This document shows positions 1 to 7,480 of a stretch of DNA of 18,798 nucleotides, piece by piece. The translations under genes were made by a program, and so were the position numbers. The notes under the pieces are model-generated. The model made no database searches. It worked only from the letters and a program-made list of their open reading frames with translations, and was not told the origin of the DNA. Origin of the DNA: JBCDBL01 sp039183635 (GTDB taxonomy: Bacteria; Pseudomonadota; Alphaproteobacteria; Caulobacterales; Parvularculaceae); contig JBCDBL010000086.1 of the NCBI GenBank assembly GCA_039183635.1, positions 1 through 18,798 of the forward strand, read 5' to 3'. Numbering within the stretch: the stretch's first letter is position 1; every line of letters starts with the position of its first letter.

Positions 1-30
1 AGACGAAGATGGCGCAGGTTCTGAAGGCAT
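1..30 (-). CDS. Possible start of a further gene running off the left edge (partial)
   Basis: Reading leftward, an ATG at base 30 opens a frame that stays open to the window edge, giving only ten residues (MPSEPAPSSS). The support is a good Shine-Dalgarno sequence (GGGAGAG) six to seven bases upstream. The gene would follow the HlyD-type adaptor in the same direction after 102 non-coding bases, so it could be a further member of the secretion unit. Ten residues say nothing about function, and the start could be chance. Confidence 0.35.
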   Translation of the reverse strand, partial: MPSEPAPSSS

Positions 31-132
31 CGGCGCTCTCCCAGTTACGGAAAGTATGGCACGGGCAAGGAGGACTAAACAAGCAACGCGGACACGTTTT
101 AACAAGCGATGGAGCTTAAAAACCAGCCCCGG
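31..132. other. Short intergenic stretch after the HlyD-type adaptor gene
   Basis: This is non-coding as far as I can tell. Just after the adaptor stop codon the minus strand reads AGCCGGGGCTGGTTTTT. That is a T-run behind only a four-pair stem with one G-T wobble, too weak to call a terminator. Stops occur in the leftward frames, and nothing here resembles a protein end on the plus strand. Confidence 0.4.
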
Positions 133-1839
133 CTACGATTCGCGAAAACTGTTGCGCACGGAATTTGAGAACGGATCGATCAGATACTGCAGAAATGTTC
201 TGTGACCAGTGACAATCATAACATTTGCAGGCATGCCCGGCACAAGATCGATTTCCATACCAATTTTCTGCTCTATGTCATCAAGCTTCGCGCGATCCAC
301 CGCGACGTTCGCCTTGAAATAGGATTCCCCCGTCGCCTCGTCGACAAGGGCGTCGGCCGAGACAGACCGCACGACGCCGTTGATGAGCGGCAAGTTGCGC
401 TGGGAAAACGCTTGAAGGTTCACCTGGGCCTCAAGTCCCTGATAGACGACATCTATGTCGAGAGGGGATATGCGCGCCTCAATGATAAGCCCCTCCTCCG
501 CCGGAACGATATCAAGGACCGCCTCCCCGGGGCGAATGACCCCGCCGAGCGTGTTGAACCGCATATTGTGCACAACGCCCGAAATCGGCGCGGTCACCAC
601 GGTGCGTTGCAAAACGTCTTCACTGGCGATCATCTGCTGGCGGATGCCGGACAGTTCCGTAATAGCAGCGTTCAACTGTTCTGAAATCTCAGTACGGTAA
701 TTATCTTTCAAATTAATAATCTGCAACTGCGCTTCGCCGATGGCCTGCCGCGATTGGGCGACGGCGCTTTGGTTTTGCGCCCGTTCGCCGTCGATCTCCG
801 CCTTGTTGCGTTCAAGACCCGACAAGCGGGATTTGCGCTCCAGGCCCTTGCTGACAAGCTGTTCGATATCGGCGATCTCCTCGTCGATCAACTCAATCTG
901 GCGGGTCTGGCTTGCAATTTGTTTTTCCAGGCCATCGATTTGCTCCTCCAACTGAAGAACCCGCTGGCTGAGAATGCTCTCGCGTCCGTTTTGCGTCGCT
1001 GTACGTGTCTCGAACAAATTCATTTGGGCCGACAAAATGTTCGCAACAGCCGGATCGCTTTGGGCGTCGGTGAGGAATTTCGGAAACTCAGGCGACGGCT
1101 GTCCGTCCCGCTCCGCCTCAAGACGCGCAACCGTAGCGGCCAATGTGCGGCGCTTGTCGAGAAAAATATCGAAACCGGCCTGCGCCTGGGTCTGGGACAG
1201 CATGATAAGCGGCTGGCCAGCGACGACAGCATCGCCCTCCCTGGCGAGGATCTCGCCGATGATGCCCCCTTCCAGATGCTGAACTGTCTTTCGACTGCCG
1301 ATGGGACTGACAACGCCCTCCGCCGGCGCTCCAGAGGCGAGTTTCGCCGTCGCCGCCCAGGTTCCGAAGACGCCGTAAAACAAGATCACGGCGAACGCGC
1401 TGATAACCAGCGGCGTTTGCAAGCGGCCGTTCAACATCGCCCGCTTGGTCTCCGCCGCCACCGCCGCGCCAGTGGCCGATTTCGGCCCTTGAGGCTCGGC
1501 CATGCTCAAAGACGGCGGCGCAGACGGGGATCGGGGCGCAGCGCTTTCAAGGGAGGCGAGTTCATTGAAAACCTCTTCCTCATCCACTTCAGGGGCAAGA
1601 TCCGTCTCCGGAATTTCATCCGCTGCTGAGGCGGGCGCATCCGTGGAAAGCCCGCGCGCCTCCCCCCGATCCGCCGTCTCAGGTTCATAGGCGCCGCGCG
1701 GCCCGGACACAGCGCGGGTGGCGACCGCCTTGATCTTTTTCGCGGTCTTTTCAGCCCGCAAGAGCATCGCTTCAAAGGCGGAGCGCATGGAGTTCGCCTC
1801 TCCGCCTGCGCCGTTGTTTTTGCGTCTTTTATCCATCAT
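133..1839 (-). CDS. HlyD/PrtE-type membrane fusion protein of a type I secretion system, with a long N-terminal extension
   Basis: Periplasmic adaptor (568 aa) that would link the inner-membrane ABC transporter next door to a TolC-like outer-membrane channel. Residues 1-140 form an unusual cytoplasmic extension: a basic start (KRRKNN), a possible helix at 15-45, then an acidic and Pro/Ala/Ser-rich stretch containing DEEEVFNEL. One membrane helix lies at about 142-164. It is followed by a half barrel (170-215, with the typical EGVV and HLEGGII), a long coiled coil (about 285-400), a second half barrel (TVVTAPISGVV at 413-423) and the family C-terminal domain ending NSVRNSFRES. The ATG overlaps the ABC gene's TGA (ATGATG), so the two are translationally coupled; the second ATG at 1836 is equally possible. 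No strong Shine-Dalgarno precedes it. A start at Met113 would remove most of the extension and cannot be excluded. Typical family members are about 430-480 aa. The family call is secure; the cargo is unknown. Confidence 0.93.
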   Translation of the reverse strand: MMDKRRKNNGAGGEANSMRSAFEAMLLRAEKTAKKIKAVATRAVSGPRGAYEPETADRGEARGLSTDAPASAADEIPETDLAPEVDEEEVFNELASLESAAPRSPSAPPSLSMAEPQGPKSATGAAVAAETKRAMLNGRLQTPLVISAFAVILFYGVFGTWAATAKLASGAPAEGVVSPIGSRKTVQHLEGGIIGEILAREGDAVVAGQPLIMLSQTQAQAGFDIFLDKRRTLAATVARLEAERDGQPSPEFPKFLTDAQSDPAVANILSAQMNLFETRTATQNGRESILSQRVLQLEEQIDGLEKQIASQTRQIELIDEEIADIEQLVSKGLERKSRLSGLERNKAEIDGERAQNQSAVAQSRQAIGEAQLQIINLKDNYRTEISEQLNAAITELSGIRQQMIASEDVLQRTVVTAPISGVVHNMRFNTLGGVIRPGEAVLDIVPAEEGLIIEARISPLDIDVVYQGLEAQVNLQAFSQRNLPLINGVVRSVSADALVDEATGESYFKANVAVDRAKLDDIEQKIGMEIDLVPGMPANVMIVTGHRTFLQYLIDPFSNSVRNSFRES

Positions 1840-3590
1840 TGGGGTCCCAACGCATAATCTGTGCGCGCCTCTTGTTGCGTCACCTCATGGTCGGGCCGGG
1901 GTTTGCGCGCCTTTTGATTAAGCCCCGACAAAACCTCATCCCGCGGACCGAAGGCGGCGACCTTGCCGGCCTGAAGAATGAGCACCTTATCCGCATGCAC
2001 CAGAGCGCTCGGCCGGTGGGCCACAAGAACCACGGTGCCGCCGCCTTCCTTGACGGAGCGGATCGCCCGCTGCAGCGCCTCCTCCCCCACATGGTCGAGA
2101 TTGGCGTTCGGTTCATCCAGGATTAAAAGACGCGGATCGCAGTAAAGCGCCCGGGCAAGACCGATGCGCTGGCGCTGGCCGGCGGAGAGCCCGGCGCCCC
2201 GCTCCCCGATAACAGCGTCATACCCGCCGGGAATGCGTACAATCATATCGTGCGCTTCAGCGTATTTCGCAGCTTCGAGCACTCTTTCGCCGTCCGGCGC
2301 GCCCATCCGCGCAATGTTCTCCGCGATGGTGCCGGCGAAAAGCTCGACGTCCTGGGGCAGGTAGCCGACATAATTTGCAAGGTCCGCCTTATCCCACTCG
2401 AACACGTCGGCCCCGTCGAGGCGCACGTTCCCGGCCGTGGGCGGATAAACGCCCGCAATCAAACGGCATAAAGTCGTTTTTCCGGCTGCAGACGGCCCAA
2501 TAAGGCCCATCACTTCCCCGGGCTGCAATGCAAATGAGACGCCTTTCAGGATCGGCGGCGCAGCGGTGTTCAGGCGAAAAATCAAATTCTCAACCTCCAC
2601 CAGCCCTGACGGGGCGGGCAACGTCATACGCTGCGGACGATCCTCCACATCGCGCAAAAGGGTTTGCACCCGCCTGTGGCTCATGCGGGCGGCGACGCAT
2701 TGCTTCCAGGCGCCGATCAACTGCTCCAAGGGCGCAAGGGCGCGGCCGAGCAGGATCGAGGCGGCGATCATGCCGCCGCCGGCCATCTGCCCCTCCAGAA
2801 CCAGTTTCGCCCCAAGGCCGAGCACCGCGACCTGGGCCGTCATACGGGCGAATTTCGACACCCCCGACACGACAGCGCCCCGCTCCGCGGCGACCTCCTG
2901 AGCTGCTGTCGCTTCGGCGTCCCGCGTCCGCCAGCGGCCGAGCAGGTCACGCGTCATGCCCAACGCTTCAATCACCTCGGCGTTGCGCAGGTAGCTTTCA
3001 AGATCGCCGAAACCGGAGAGTTGGGAATGGGCGCCCTTCTCCAGCGCTTTGCGGGTGGCGAGCTCGTTCAAATAGCTAAGCCCGGCGAGTATCGCGGCGC
3101 AGACCAGACCGAGAACCCCGAGCGCGGGATGCATGGACCAAATGACAAACAGAAAAATCGGTATCCACGGCGCATCGAACAGAGGAATCGCCCCCTGACC
3201 GCTGAGGAACCCCTGAAGCTGCTTCAGGTCCCGCATCGGCTGAGCGCCCCGCGGCCCGTCCGCGAGAAGGCTTGCGCGTATGGTTTTATCGATGACGGGC
3301 CCGCTGGTGACCGCCGCCACCCATACGCCGATGCGCGACAACAACCATGCGCGCATGGCGTCAAGGGCGCCCAGCGTCGCCATGGCGAAAACGACAATCA
3401 CGGTGAGCCACAAAAGCGTCCCCTGGGAGCCCGAGGTCAGGACGCGATCGAACAGCTGCATCATGTAAATCGGCGATGCAAGGTAGAGGAGGTTCAGAAA
3501 ACAGCTGAACACGCCCACAGCCACAAGCCCCATGCGCGCCCGGCGCAAGGCCGCGTCCAGGGCCGTTTGCTTCAATTCCGGCGCGTTCAT
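1836..3590 (-). CDS. Type I secretion ABC transporter, permease plus ATPase (PrtD-like)
   Basis: Inner-membrane exporter (584 aa) that drives one-step secretion of a protein, usually one with a C-terminal signal such as RTX repeats. Membrane helices fill about residues 22-300, with no N-terminal C39 peptidase, as in the PrtD/LapB-like group. The nucleotide-binding domain has Walker A GPSAAGKT (365-372), Q-loop Gln413, signature LSAGQ (468-472), Walker B LLILDEP with Glu493, and H-loop His525, so it looks catalytically intact. I chose the ATG at 3590 over an upstream GTG at 3620 because AGAGGGG sits about six bases before it. It forms a bicistron with the HlyD-type adaptor (4-base overlap). 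No outer-membrane channel gene or substrate is visible, so these must lie elsewhere or to the left. The T1SS assignment is strong; what it exports is not known. Confidence 0.93.
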   Translation of the reverse strand: MNAPELKQTALDAALRRARMGLVAVGVFSCFLNLLYLASPIYMMQLFDRVLTSGSQGTLLWLTVIVVFAMATLGALDAMRAWLLSRIGVWVAAVTSGPVIDKTIRASLLADGPRGAQPMRDLKQLQGFLSGQGAIPLFDAPWIPIFLFVIWSMHPALGVLGLVCAAILAGLSYLNELATRKALEKGAHSQLSGFGDLESYLRNAEVIEALGMTRDLLGRWRTRDAEATAAQEVAAERGAVVSGVSKFARMTAQVAVLGLGAKLVLEGQMAGGGMIAASILLGRALAPLEQLIGAWKQCVAARMSHRRVQTLLRDVEDRPQRMTLPAPSGLVEVENLIFRLNTAAPPILKGVSFALQPGEVMGLIGPSAAGKTTLCRLIAGVYPPTAGNVRLDGADVFEWDKADLANYVGYLPQDVELFAGTIAENIARMGAPDGERVLEAAKYAEAHDMIVRIPGGYDAVIGERGAGLSAGQRQRIGLARALYCDPRLLILDEPNANLDHVGEEALQRAIRSVKEGGGTVVLVAHRPSALVHADKVLILQAGKVAAFGPRDEVLSGLNQKARKPRPDHEVTQQEARTDYALGPQ

Positions 3591-3667
3591 GCCGCCCCTC
3601 TTCGTTCTTGTGGCGCGCACCGCGTCAAAGCGGCGTGCGGCGGGTTTTCATAACGCATGTCTTAACG

Positions 3668-3697
3668 ATATAGCGTTGGAAAGTTACCAAATGTCAT
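3668..3697 (-). promoter_or_regulatory. Possible sigma-70-type promoter for the type I secretion pair
   Basis: On the minus strand ATGACA (3692-3697) stands 18 bases before CTATAT (3668-3673), or 19 before TATATC. The start point would be near 3661, about 70 bases ahead of the ABC ATG. The match is only moderate, and this is an A/T-richer patch where such matches arise by chance. Confidence 0.25.
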
Positions 3698-3880
3698 CCG
3701 AAACGCATGCAAATCGAGCAACGCGCGTAAGGCTTGAGGTTCCTTATTCATCGCCGTTTTACAGCGGCGCACCGTGGAACGATTCGCATCCCCGCTCGGC
3801 GACATTTGCGTGACCGCCCCCGCCGCAGCATCGACGCGCCGGAGATCTTGTTAACCATTCTTAACGGAAGGCGATGGCCT

Positions 3881-3904
3881 TGGAAACGCCCCCACACGTT
3901 TCCA
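3881..3904 (-). repeat. Perfect 8-bp inverted repeat after the deacetylase gene
   Basis: TGGAAACG and CGTTTCCA are separated by eight bases (CCCCCACA on the plus strand). The hairpin starts 20 bases past the deacetylase stop codon. It could end or protect the EPS transcript, but no T-run follows on the minus strand (AGGCC follows), so it is not a canonical intrinsic terminator. A protein-binding site is the alternative. Confidence 0.5.
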
Positions 3905-3924
3905 TTCGGTGACAAAGCGAGACG

Positions 3925-4806
3925 TCAGGCGGCAGCGTCGCGACCGCAAAGGCCGTGGGCCTCATCCATGCGGGTCCAGCGAAAGTCTTTTAAAAGTTGC
4001 GCAAGCTTGTCCGCCATCACGTCGAGGTTGGTGTAATGGCGCACCCGAGATTTCAGGCTGAGGCCCGGCGTCTTAGGCTGATCGGGATCGACCTCCCACG
4101 GGTGAAAATAGAAGGCCGAGGGCGTTGCGTCCTCCCGCTCGAGCTTTTTCAGACACCGCTTCGTCCACATATACGGCAGCAGGCGAAAAAAACCGCCGCC
4201 GGCGCAGGTGACCCGTCGGCCAAGCATATCAACTGTCGCCACGGGCACTTCCGTGAAATCAGATCCCTCAATTGGATGAAACGCGAAGCGCGGCGCATCC
4301 GGGGCGCCGTAATGGTCATGGGCGATCGGATGGAGGCTGGAGCTGTAAAGATGTCCTGCCTCGGCGAGAATATCGAAGGCCCCCCAATTGTCCCTGTTGA
4401 TGGAGAAACCGGCGGCGCGATAGCCGTTTACGGGCGCTCCCGATATGTCCTCCAGGGTTTTCTTCGTGCGCTCCACATCAGCGCGAAACTCGTCGTCAGT
4501 TTGTTCGAACACTTTGTAATGGGCGTACCCATGACTGCCAAGCTCATGGCCGGCGGCGACAATGTCGCGAATTAACTGCGGGTGCCGTTCAGCGACGCAG
4601 CCCAGGGTGAAAAACGTCGCCGTGACCCCTGCCTCGGCGAACAGATCCATAGACCTGCGGGTGGACAACTCCACCCTCGGCGCGATCGCGTCCCAGTCTT
4701 CCCGCTTGATCACGCTTGAGAGCGCCCAAACCTGATAATAGTCCTCCACGTCCACGGACATGCCGTGAACGAGGGCGGAGCCTTGCGATTGTCCTGTACT
4801 GGCCAT
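3925..4806 (-). CDS. XrtA-locus polysaccharide deacetylase (NodB fold, DUF3473)
   Basis: Predicted metal-dependent deacetylase (293 aa) that removes N- or O-acetyl groups from the EPS or its precursors. It shows the NodB motifs: SVDVEDYY with Asp19 and Asp22 near the N terminus, then HELGSHGYAHY (87-97) supplying the metal ligands His92 and His96, then RAAGFS (130-135). The C-terminal part has FYFHPWEVDPDQP (232-244), the DUF3473 signature that marks the PEP-CTERM-locus subfamily (TIGR03006 type). There is no signal peptide, as I recall being usual for this subfamily. The ATG at 4806 lies 15 bases after the ATPase stop, with a modest AGG upstream. Family members often begin nearer the SVDVEDYF motif, so Met16 is a possible alternative start. 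It is the last gene of the EPS block. The exact substrate is unknown. Confidence 0.93.
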   Translation of the reverse strand: MASTGQSQGSALVHGMSVDVEDYYQVWALSSVIKREDWDAIAPRVELSTRRSMDLFAEAGVTATFFTLGCVAERHPQLIRDIVAAGHELGSHGYAHYKVFEQTDDEFRADVERTKKTLEDISGAPVNGYRAAGFSINRDNWGAFDILAEAGHLYSSSLHPIAHDHYGAPDAPRFAFHPIEGSDFTEVPVATVDMLGRRVTCAGGGFFRLLPYMWTKRCLKKLEREDATPSAFYFHPWEVDPDQPKTPGLSLKSRVRHYTNLDVMADKLAQLLKDFRWTRMDEAHGLCGRDAAA

Positions 4807-4821
4807 ACCTGCGCCTCGCCC

Positions 4822-5916
4822 TTAGCCGCTGCCGCGTTTGGCGTCAGCATCGTCCCACAAGGTCTGAATATCGCTGAGGAGCGCTTCAATCCTGTTAAGG
4901 CGCAGCATCAAATTATGACGATCCTGGTAGCGGTCGGTCTCCAGCCGTTGCAGCCGGCTTTCCAGATCCGCGATATCCGGACGCGCCGCATCGAGGCTCT
5001 GCATCGCAGCGGTTAAAGAAAAATCACCGGCGCCGTGAGTGTCTGCCCGAACGCCGCCATTTGCATCCGCGTTCACAACCGCCTCCGGCGCCCGGGCCGA
5101 TTGCACCACCTCGCCGCTCATGTCAGCGATGACATTGTCGATAACGGCGCCGTCGATCGTATGATTTTCCTCCAGGGTCGCGAACAACAGCATACGACTG
5201 CACAACGCGTTGATGCGGCGCGGAATGCCGTTGGTTTCCCGATGGATTGCGGCGAAAGCATCGTCGGTGATTTGCGGATCGTCGCTCCACCCAACCATTT
5301 GCAAGCGATGTTCTATGTAGCCGCGCGTCTCCTCCAGGGACAAAGCCTCGAGGTGGTAGGAGGCGATGACGCGCTGGCGCAACTGCTCCATCTCAGGGTC
5401 GCGCACGATATCCTTGAACTCGGGCTGGCCGACGAGAAAGATCTGAAACAGGGGATCGCCGCCGAAATTGATGTTCGACAACATGCGCAGTTCTTCAATT
5501 GTTTTTTTCGGCAGGTTCTGCGCTTCGTCCACAATCAAAAGAACCCGACGCCCGATCCGATATTGTTCAATCAGGAAATCTTCGAACGCCTCCAGCAAAG
5601 CGGCTTTGCCGTTGGCCTGGGGACGAATTTTAAAGCCGGAAAGAATAAACCGGACGACATCCTGGGCGTCGAGGTTCGAAGTGACGATATGGGCGGCGGC
5701 GATTTTATCGCGGTCAAGCTCGTCCAGGAGATGGCCGATCATGAGCGACTTACCGGCGCCGACCTCGCCTGTGATGACGATAAAGCCTTCGCCTTGCTGC
5801 AGGCCGTACTGCAGATACGCCATCGCCTTGTTGTGGCTGCGGCTGCCGAAAAAGAATTTTGGGTCGGGACTGAGCTTAAAGGGGGCGCCGCTCAGACCGA
5901 AAAAGTCTTCGACCAT
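4822..5916 (-). CDS. XrtA-associated AAA ATPase (ExeA/GspA-like)
   Basis: Predicted cytoplasmic ATPase (364 aa) found with XrtA EPS loci (TIGR03015 type), probably an assembly or regulatory factor; the reaction it powers is unknown. The start matches the family pattern (MVEDFFGLSGAPFKLSPDP, FFFGS). Walker A is GEVGAGKS (50-57), Walker B is VLLIVDEAQNLP (125-136), sensor-like LVGQPE is at 161-166, and the ExeA-like GIPRRIN follows at 230-236. The last 60 residues form a predicted coiled coil (RLQRLETDRYQ, LNRIEALL). I chose the ATG at 5916, which lies 4 bases after the beta-barrel gene's stop and suggests translational coupling. A longer frame reaching 6075 would overlap that gene by 155 bases and adds no family-like sequence. 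No clear Shine-Dalgarno is seen, fitting re-initiation. Confidence 0.93.
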   Translation of the reverse strand: MVEDFFGLSGAPFKLSPDPKFFFGSRSHNKAMAYLQYGLQQGEGFIVITGEVGAGKSLMIGHLLDELDRDKIAAAHIVTSNLDAQDVVRFILSGFKIRPQANGKAALLEAFEDFLIEQYRIGRRVLLIVDEAQNLPKKTIEELRMLSNINFGGDPLFQIFLVGQPEFKDIVRDPEMEQLRQRVIASYHLEALSLEETRGYIEHRLQMVGWSDDPQITDDAFAAIHRETNGIPRRINALCSRMLLFATLEENHTIDGAVIDNVIADMSGEVVQSARAPEAVVNADANGGVRADTHGAGDFSLTAAMQSLDAARPDIADLESRLQRLETDRYQDRHNLMLRLNRIEALLSDIQTLWDDADAKRGSG

Positions 5917-5920
5917 TGCA

Positions 5921-7426
5921 TTAAAAATCCAGCGCCGCGCCGATAAACGCAGCGTTCTCTCGATACTCTTCGGCCGCTGTATCGGCGGCCCGTTCCGTGT
6001 ACAGGTATCCCCCACGCAACTTAACATTCGAATAAATTTCGTATTCGAGCAATAAATTCCCCGAATATGTCTCAAACTCAGTGCTGACCGGACGCTGGAA
6101 CGTTGTCAGGCCGCCTCCGCCAAATCCCACCGTTGTCTCAAGACTGCGGCGGTCATTGCTATCGTAACGACCGATGAGCCTTGCGGAAAGGCGCTTCGTA
6201 AAGTCGCGTCGTATGCTGATATTTCCGTTATAACGCTCGATCTCCTGGGTTTCGAAATCGCGCAACGCATATCCGCCGCTAATATTGATCTGAGTGCGGC
6301 CAAAACGTGCAATCAGACCGGCGCTGGCCGAGTCTGTAACGGAGATCCCGTCCTCAAGATCAACGATGCCTGTTGCAATCAAACCTGTGTTCTCGGTCGT
6401 CGGCTGGCCTGTCTCGGGGTCGATGAAAAAAGCAACGCCGAAACGTCGCGGATCGACTTCAATTTGCGTGCTGGCGTTCGCGCGGAAAGCCAGGCGCTCG
6501 GAAATTTTCTGATTAACGGCAACGGTAATCCAATCGCCGCCATACCGCTCTCCGTAGGAGGCCGTCACCTGGGTGCGGGTGCTTGGGCGCAAGTCGACCC
6601 CGGCAGACCAGAAAAAACCGCTGATATCGTCTCTACGCGAATCGGCGTCGATGTTCTCGTCGCCGACTGTGCCGGTGAGCGCAAAAGTCCGCGTTAGAGG
6701 CGCCTGTGCATTAAGGCTCACCGTTTTGCGCGTATAATCTGAGGCGAGCAAGGTGACATTTTCGCCTTCGTCTTTCAGATCTTCGTACTCCGCGGACGCT
6801 GTGAAGAGCACCGGCAAAAACGCTTCTGTCGTCTGTATCCTAAATCTGCCGGTCTGGGTGGTTGTGTCGCCGCGGCTGGTGTCGGCCAGGGTTTGCCTGA
6901 ACCGATACGACAGCTCGGCACGCGCCGCCCGTCCGATGGCGCGCACAAGGCGGGGGCCGACATCGTAGCTCACGACCAAGTCGCGGCCTTCGCGATTACT
7001 GAAGCTGTTCGCTGAGTATCTTGTGTCGCTGGAAGACAAAGCGCGGCCGACGGAGCTGTTAAAATCCAGATATAGAAGATCGCGCACACCGGTGACCGTG
7101 GTCCGGAACTGGGCGCTTGGGTCAAAAAAGAACTCGCCGGCGTCCGTCAGATAAGACGCGCGCCCCGCTGCTACGCCGACGGTTTCAATGCGTTGGGAGC
7201 TATAGGACCAGACCGTGTCGCCGATAAAAGACACGCCAATCTCACTCTCCTCTTCGCCTTCCGGGCGAAGGTCCACATTATCGGTATAGGAGACCTCAAC
7301 GCCGACGCCGCGCGTGATCTTGTTTTCCGCGTGCGCAACGCCCGTTCCGGCCAAAACCGCGCAGCCGAGGACAAGCGTGTCCCTCAGCGACCTTTTCAAT
7401 CTTTTCCCCAACCCACATGCCGTCAC
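5921..7426 (-). CDS. XrtA/PEP-CTERM-associated outer-membrane beta-barrel protein
   Basis: Predicted outer-membrane barrel (501 aa) of the TIGR03016 type found in these EPS loci; its role is not established, and I infer a part in polymer passage or anchoring. It has a basic N terminus (KRLKRSLRD) and a signal peptide with likely cleavage AHA|EN after residue 33. The mature part is a long series of alternating amphipathic strands, with early VSYTDNVDL, and it ends in GAALDF, the terminal Phe typical of BAM clients. No cysteines occur in the mature region. The start is a GTG at 7426; AAGGGG lies about 11 bases upstream, which is far, so a start a few codons later (TTG) is possible without losing the signal peptide. 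It sits between the tyrosine kinase (54-base gap) and the ATPase (4-base gap). Confidence 0.88.
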   Translation of the reverse strand: MTACGLGKRLKRSLRDTLVLGCAVLAGTGVAHAENKITRGVGVEVSYTDNVDLRPEGEEESEIGVSFIGDTVWSYSSQRIETVGVAAGRASYLTDAGEFFFDPSAQFRTTVTGVRDLLYLDFNSSVGRALSSSDTRYSANSFSNREGRDLVVSYDVGPRLVRAIGRAARAELSYRFRQTLADTSRGDTTTQTGRFRIQTTEAFLPVLFTASAEYEDLKDEGENVTLLASDYTRKTVSLNAQAPLTRTFALTGTVGDENIDADSRRDDISGFFWSAGVDLRPSTRTQVTASYGERYGGDWITVAVNQKISERLAFRANASTQIEVDPRRFGVAFFIDPETGQPTTENTGLIATGIVDLEDGISVTDSASAGLIARFGRTQINISGGYALRDFETQEIERYNGNISIRRDFTKRLSARLIGRYDSNDRRSLETTVGFGGGGLTTFQRPVSTEFETYSGNLLLEYEIYSNVKLRGGYLYTERAADTAAEEYRENAAFIGAALDF

Positions 7427-7480
7427 GTTCTGTCGCGCCCCTTAACCCCTTCGCGAGCCCTGCGAAAACACTACCAGGCC

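Larger units (their letters stand above)
3591..3924. other. 334-base intergenic region between the deacetylase and the type I secretion genes
   Basis: No credible gene is present. From right to left it holds an 8-bp perfect inverted repeat just after the deacetylase stop (3881-3904), the sequence TTAACCATTCTTAAC (3851-3865; TTAA-N6-TTAA, one base short of a CtrA box), a small 5-bp stem CGCCG/CGGCG around 3754-3771, and a possible sigma-70-like promoter at 3668-3697 facing the ABC gene. This is the longest non-coding gap in the window. It fits a transcription-unit boundary: the EPS operon ends here and the secretion pair has its own promoter. Confidence 0.6.

Noticed and set aside
3..119. Possible C-terminal end of a plus-strand gene converging on the adaptor gene
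   Set aside because: The frame is open from the edge to a TAA at 117-119, but so is a second plus frame. The sequence has no recognisable features, and a leftward ATG with a good Shine-Dalgarno fits better.
113..133. Intrinsic terminator after the adaptor gene
   Set aside because: There is a T-run, but the stem is only about four pairs with a wobble, too weak to call.
754..1629. Plus-strand open frame (291 codons) opposite the HlyD-type adaptor
   Set aside because: Arg-rich shadow of the adaptor's coding strand with no domain signal.
2664..3653. Long plus-strand open frame (329 codons) opposite the ABC transporter
   Set aside because: It lies antisense to a gene with intact ABC motifs. Its translation is rich in Arg, His, Gln and Pro with no recognisable domain, as expected of a GC-rich shadow frame.
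5035..5946. Plus-strand open frame (303 codons) opposite the AAA ATPase
   Set aside because: It is antisense to a secure gene with Walker motifs and has no family-like features.
5917..6075. Longer N terminus for the AAA ATPase (start at 6075)
   Set aside because: It would overlap the beta-barrel gene by 155 bases. The family's conserved start lies at 5916, directly after that gene's stop.
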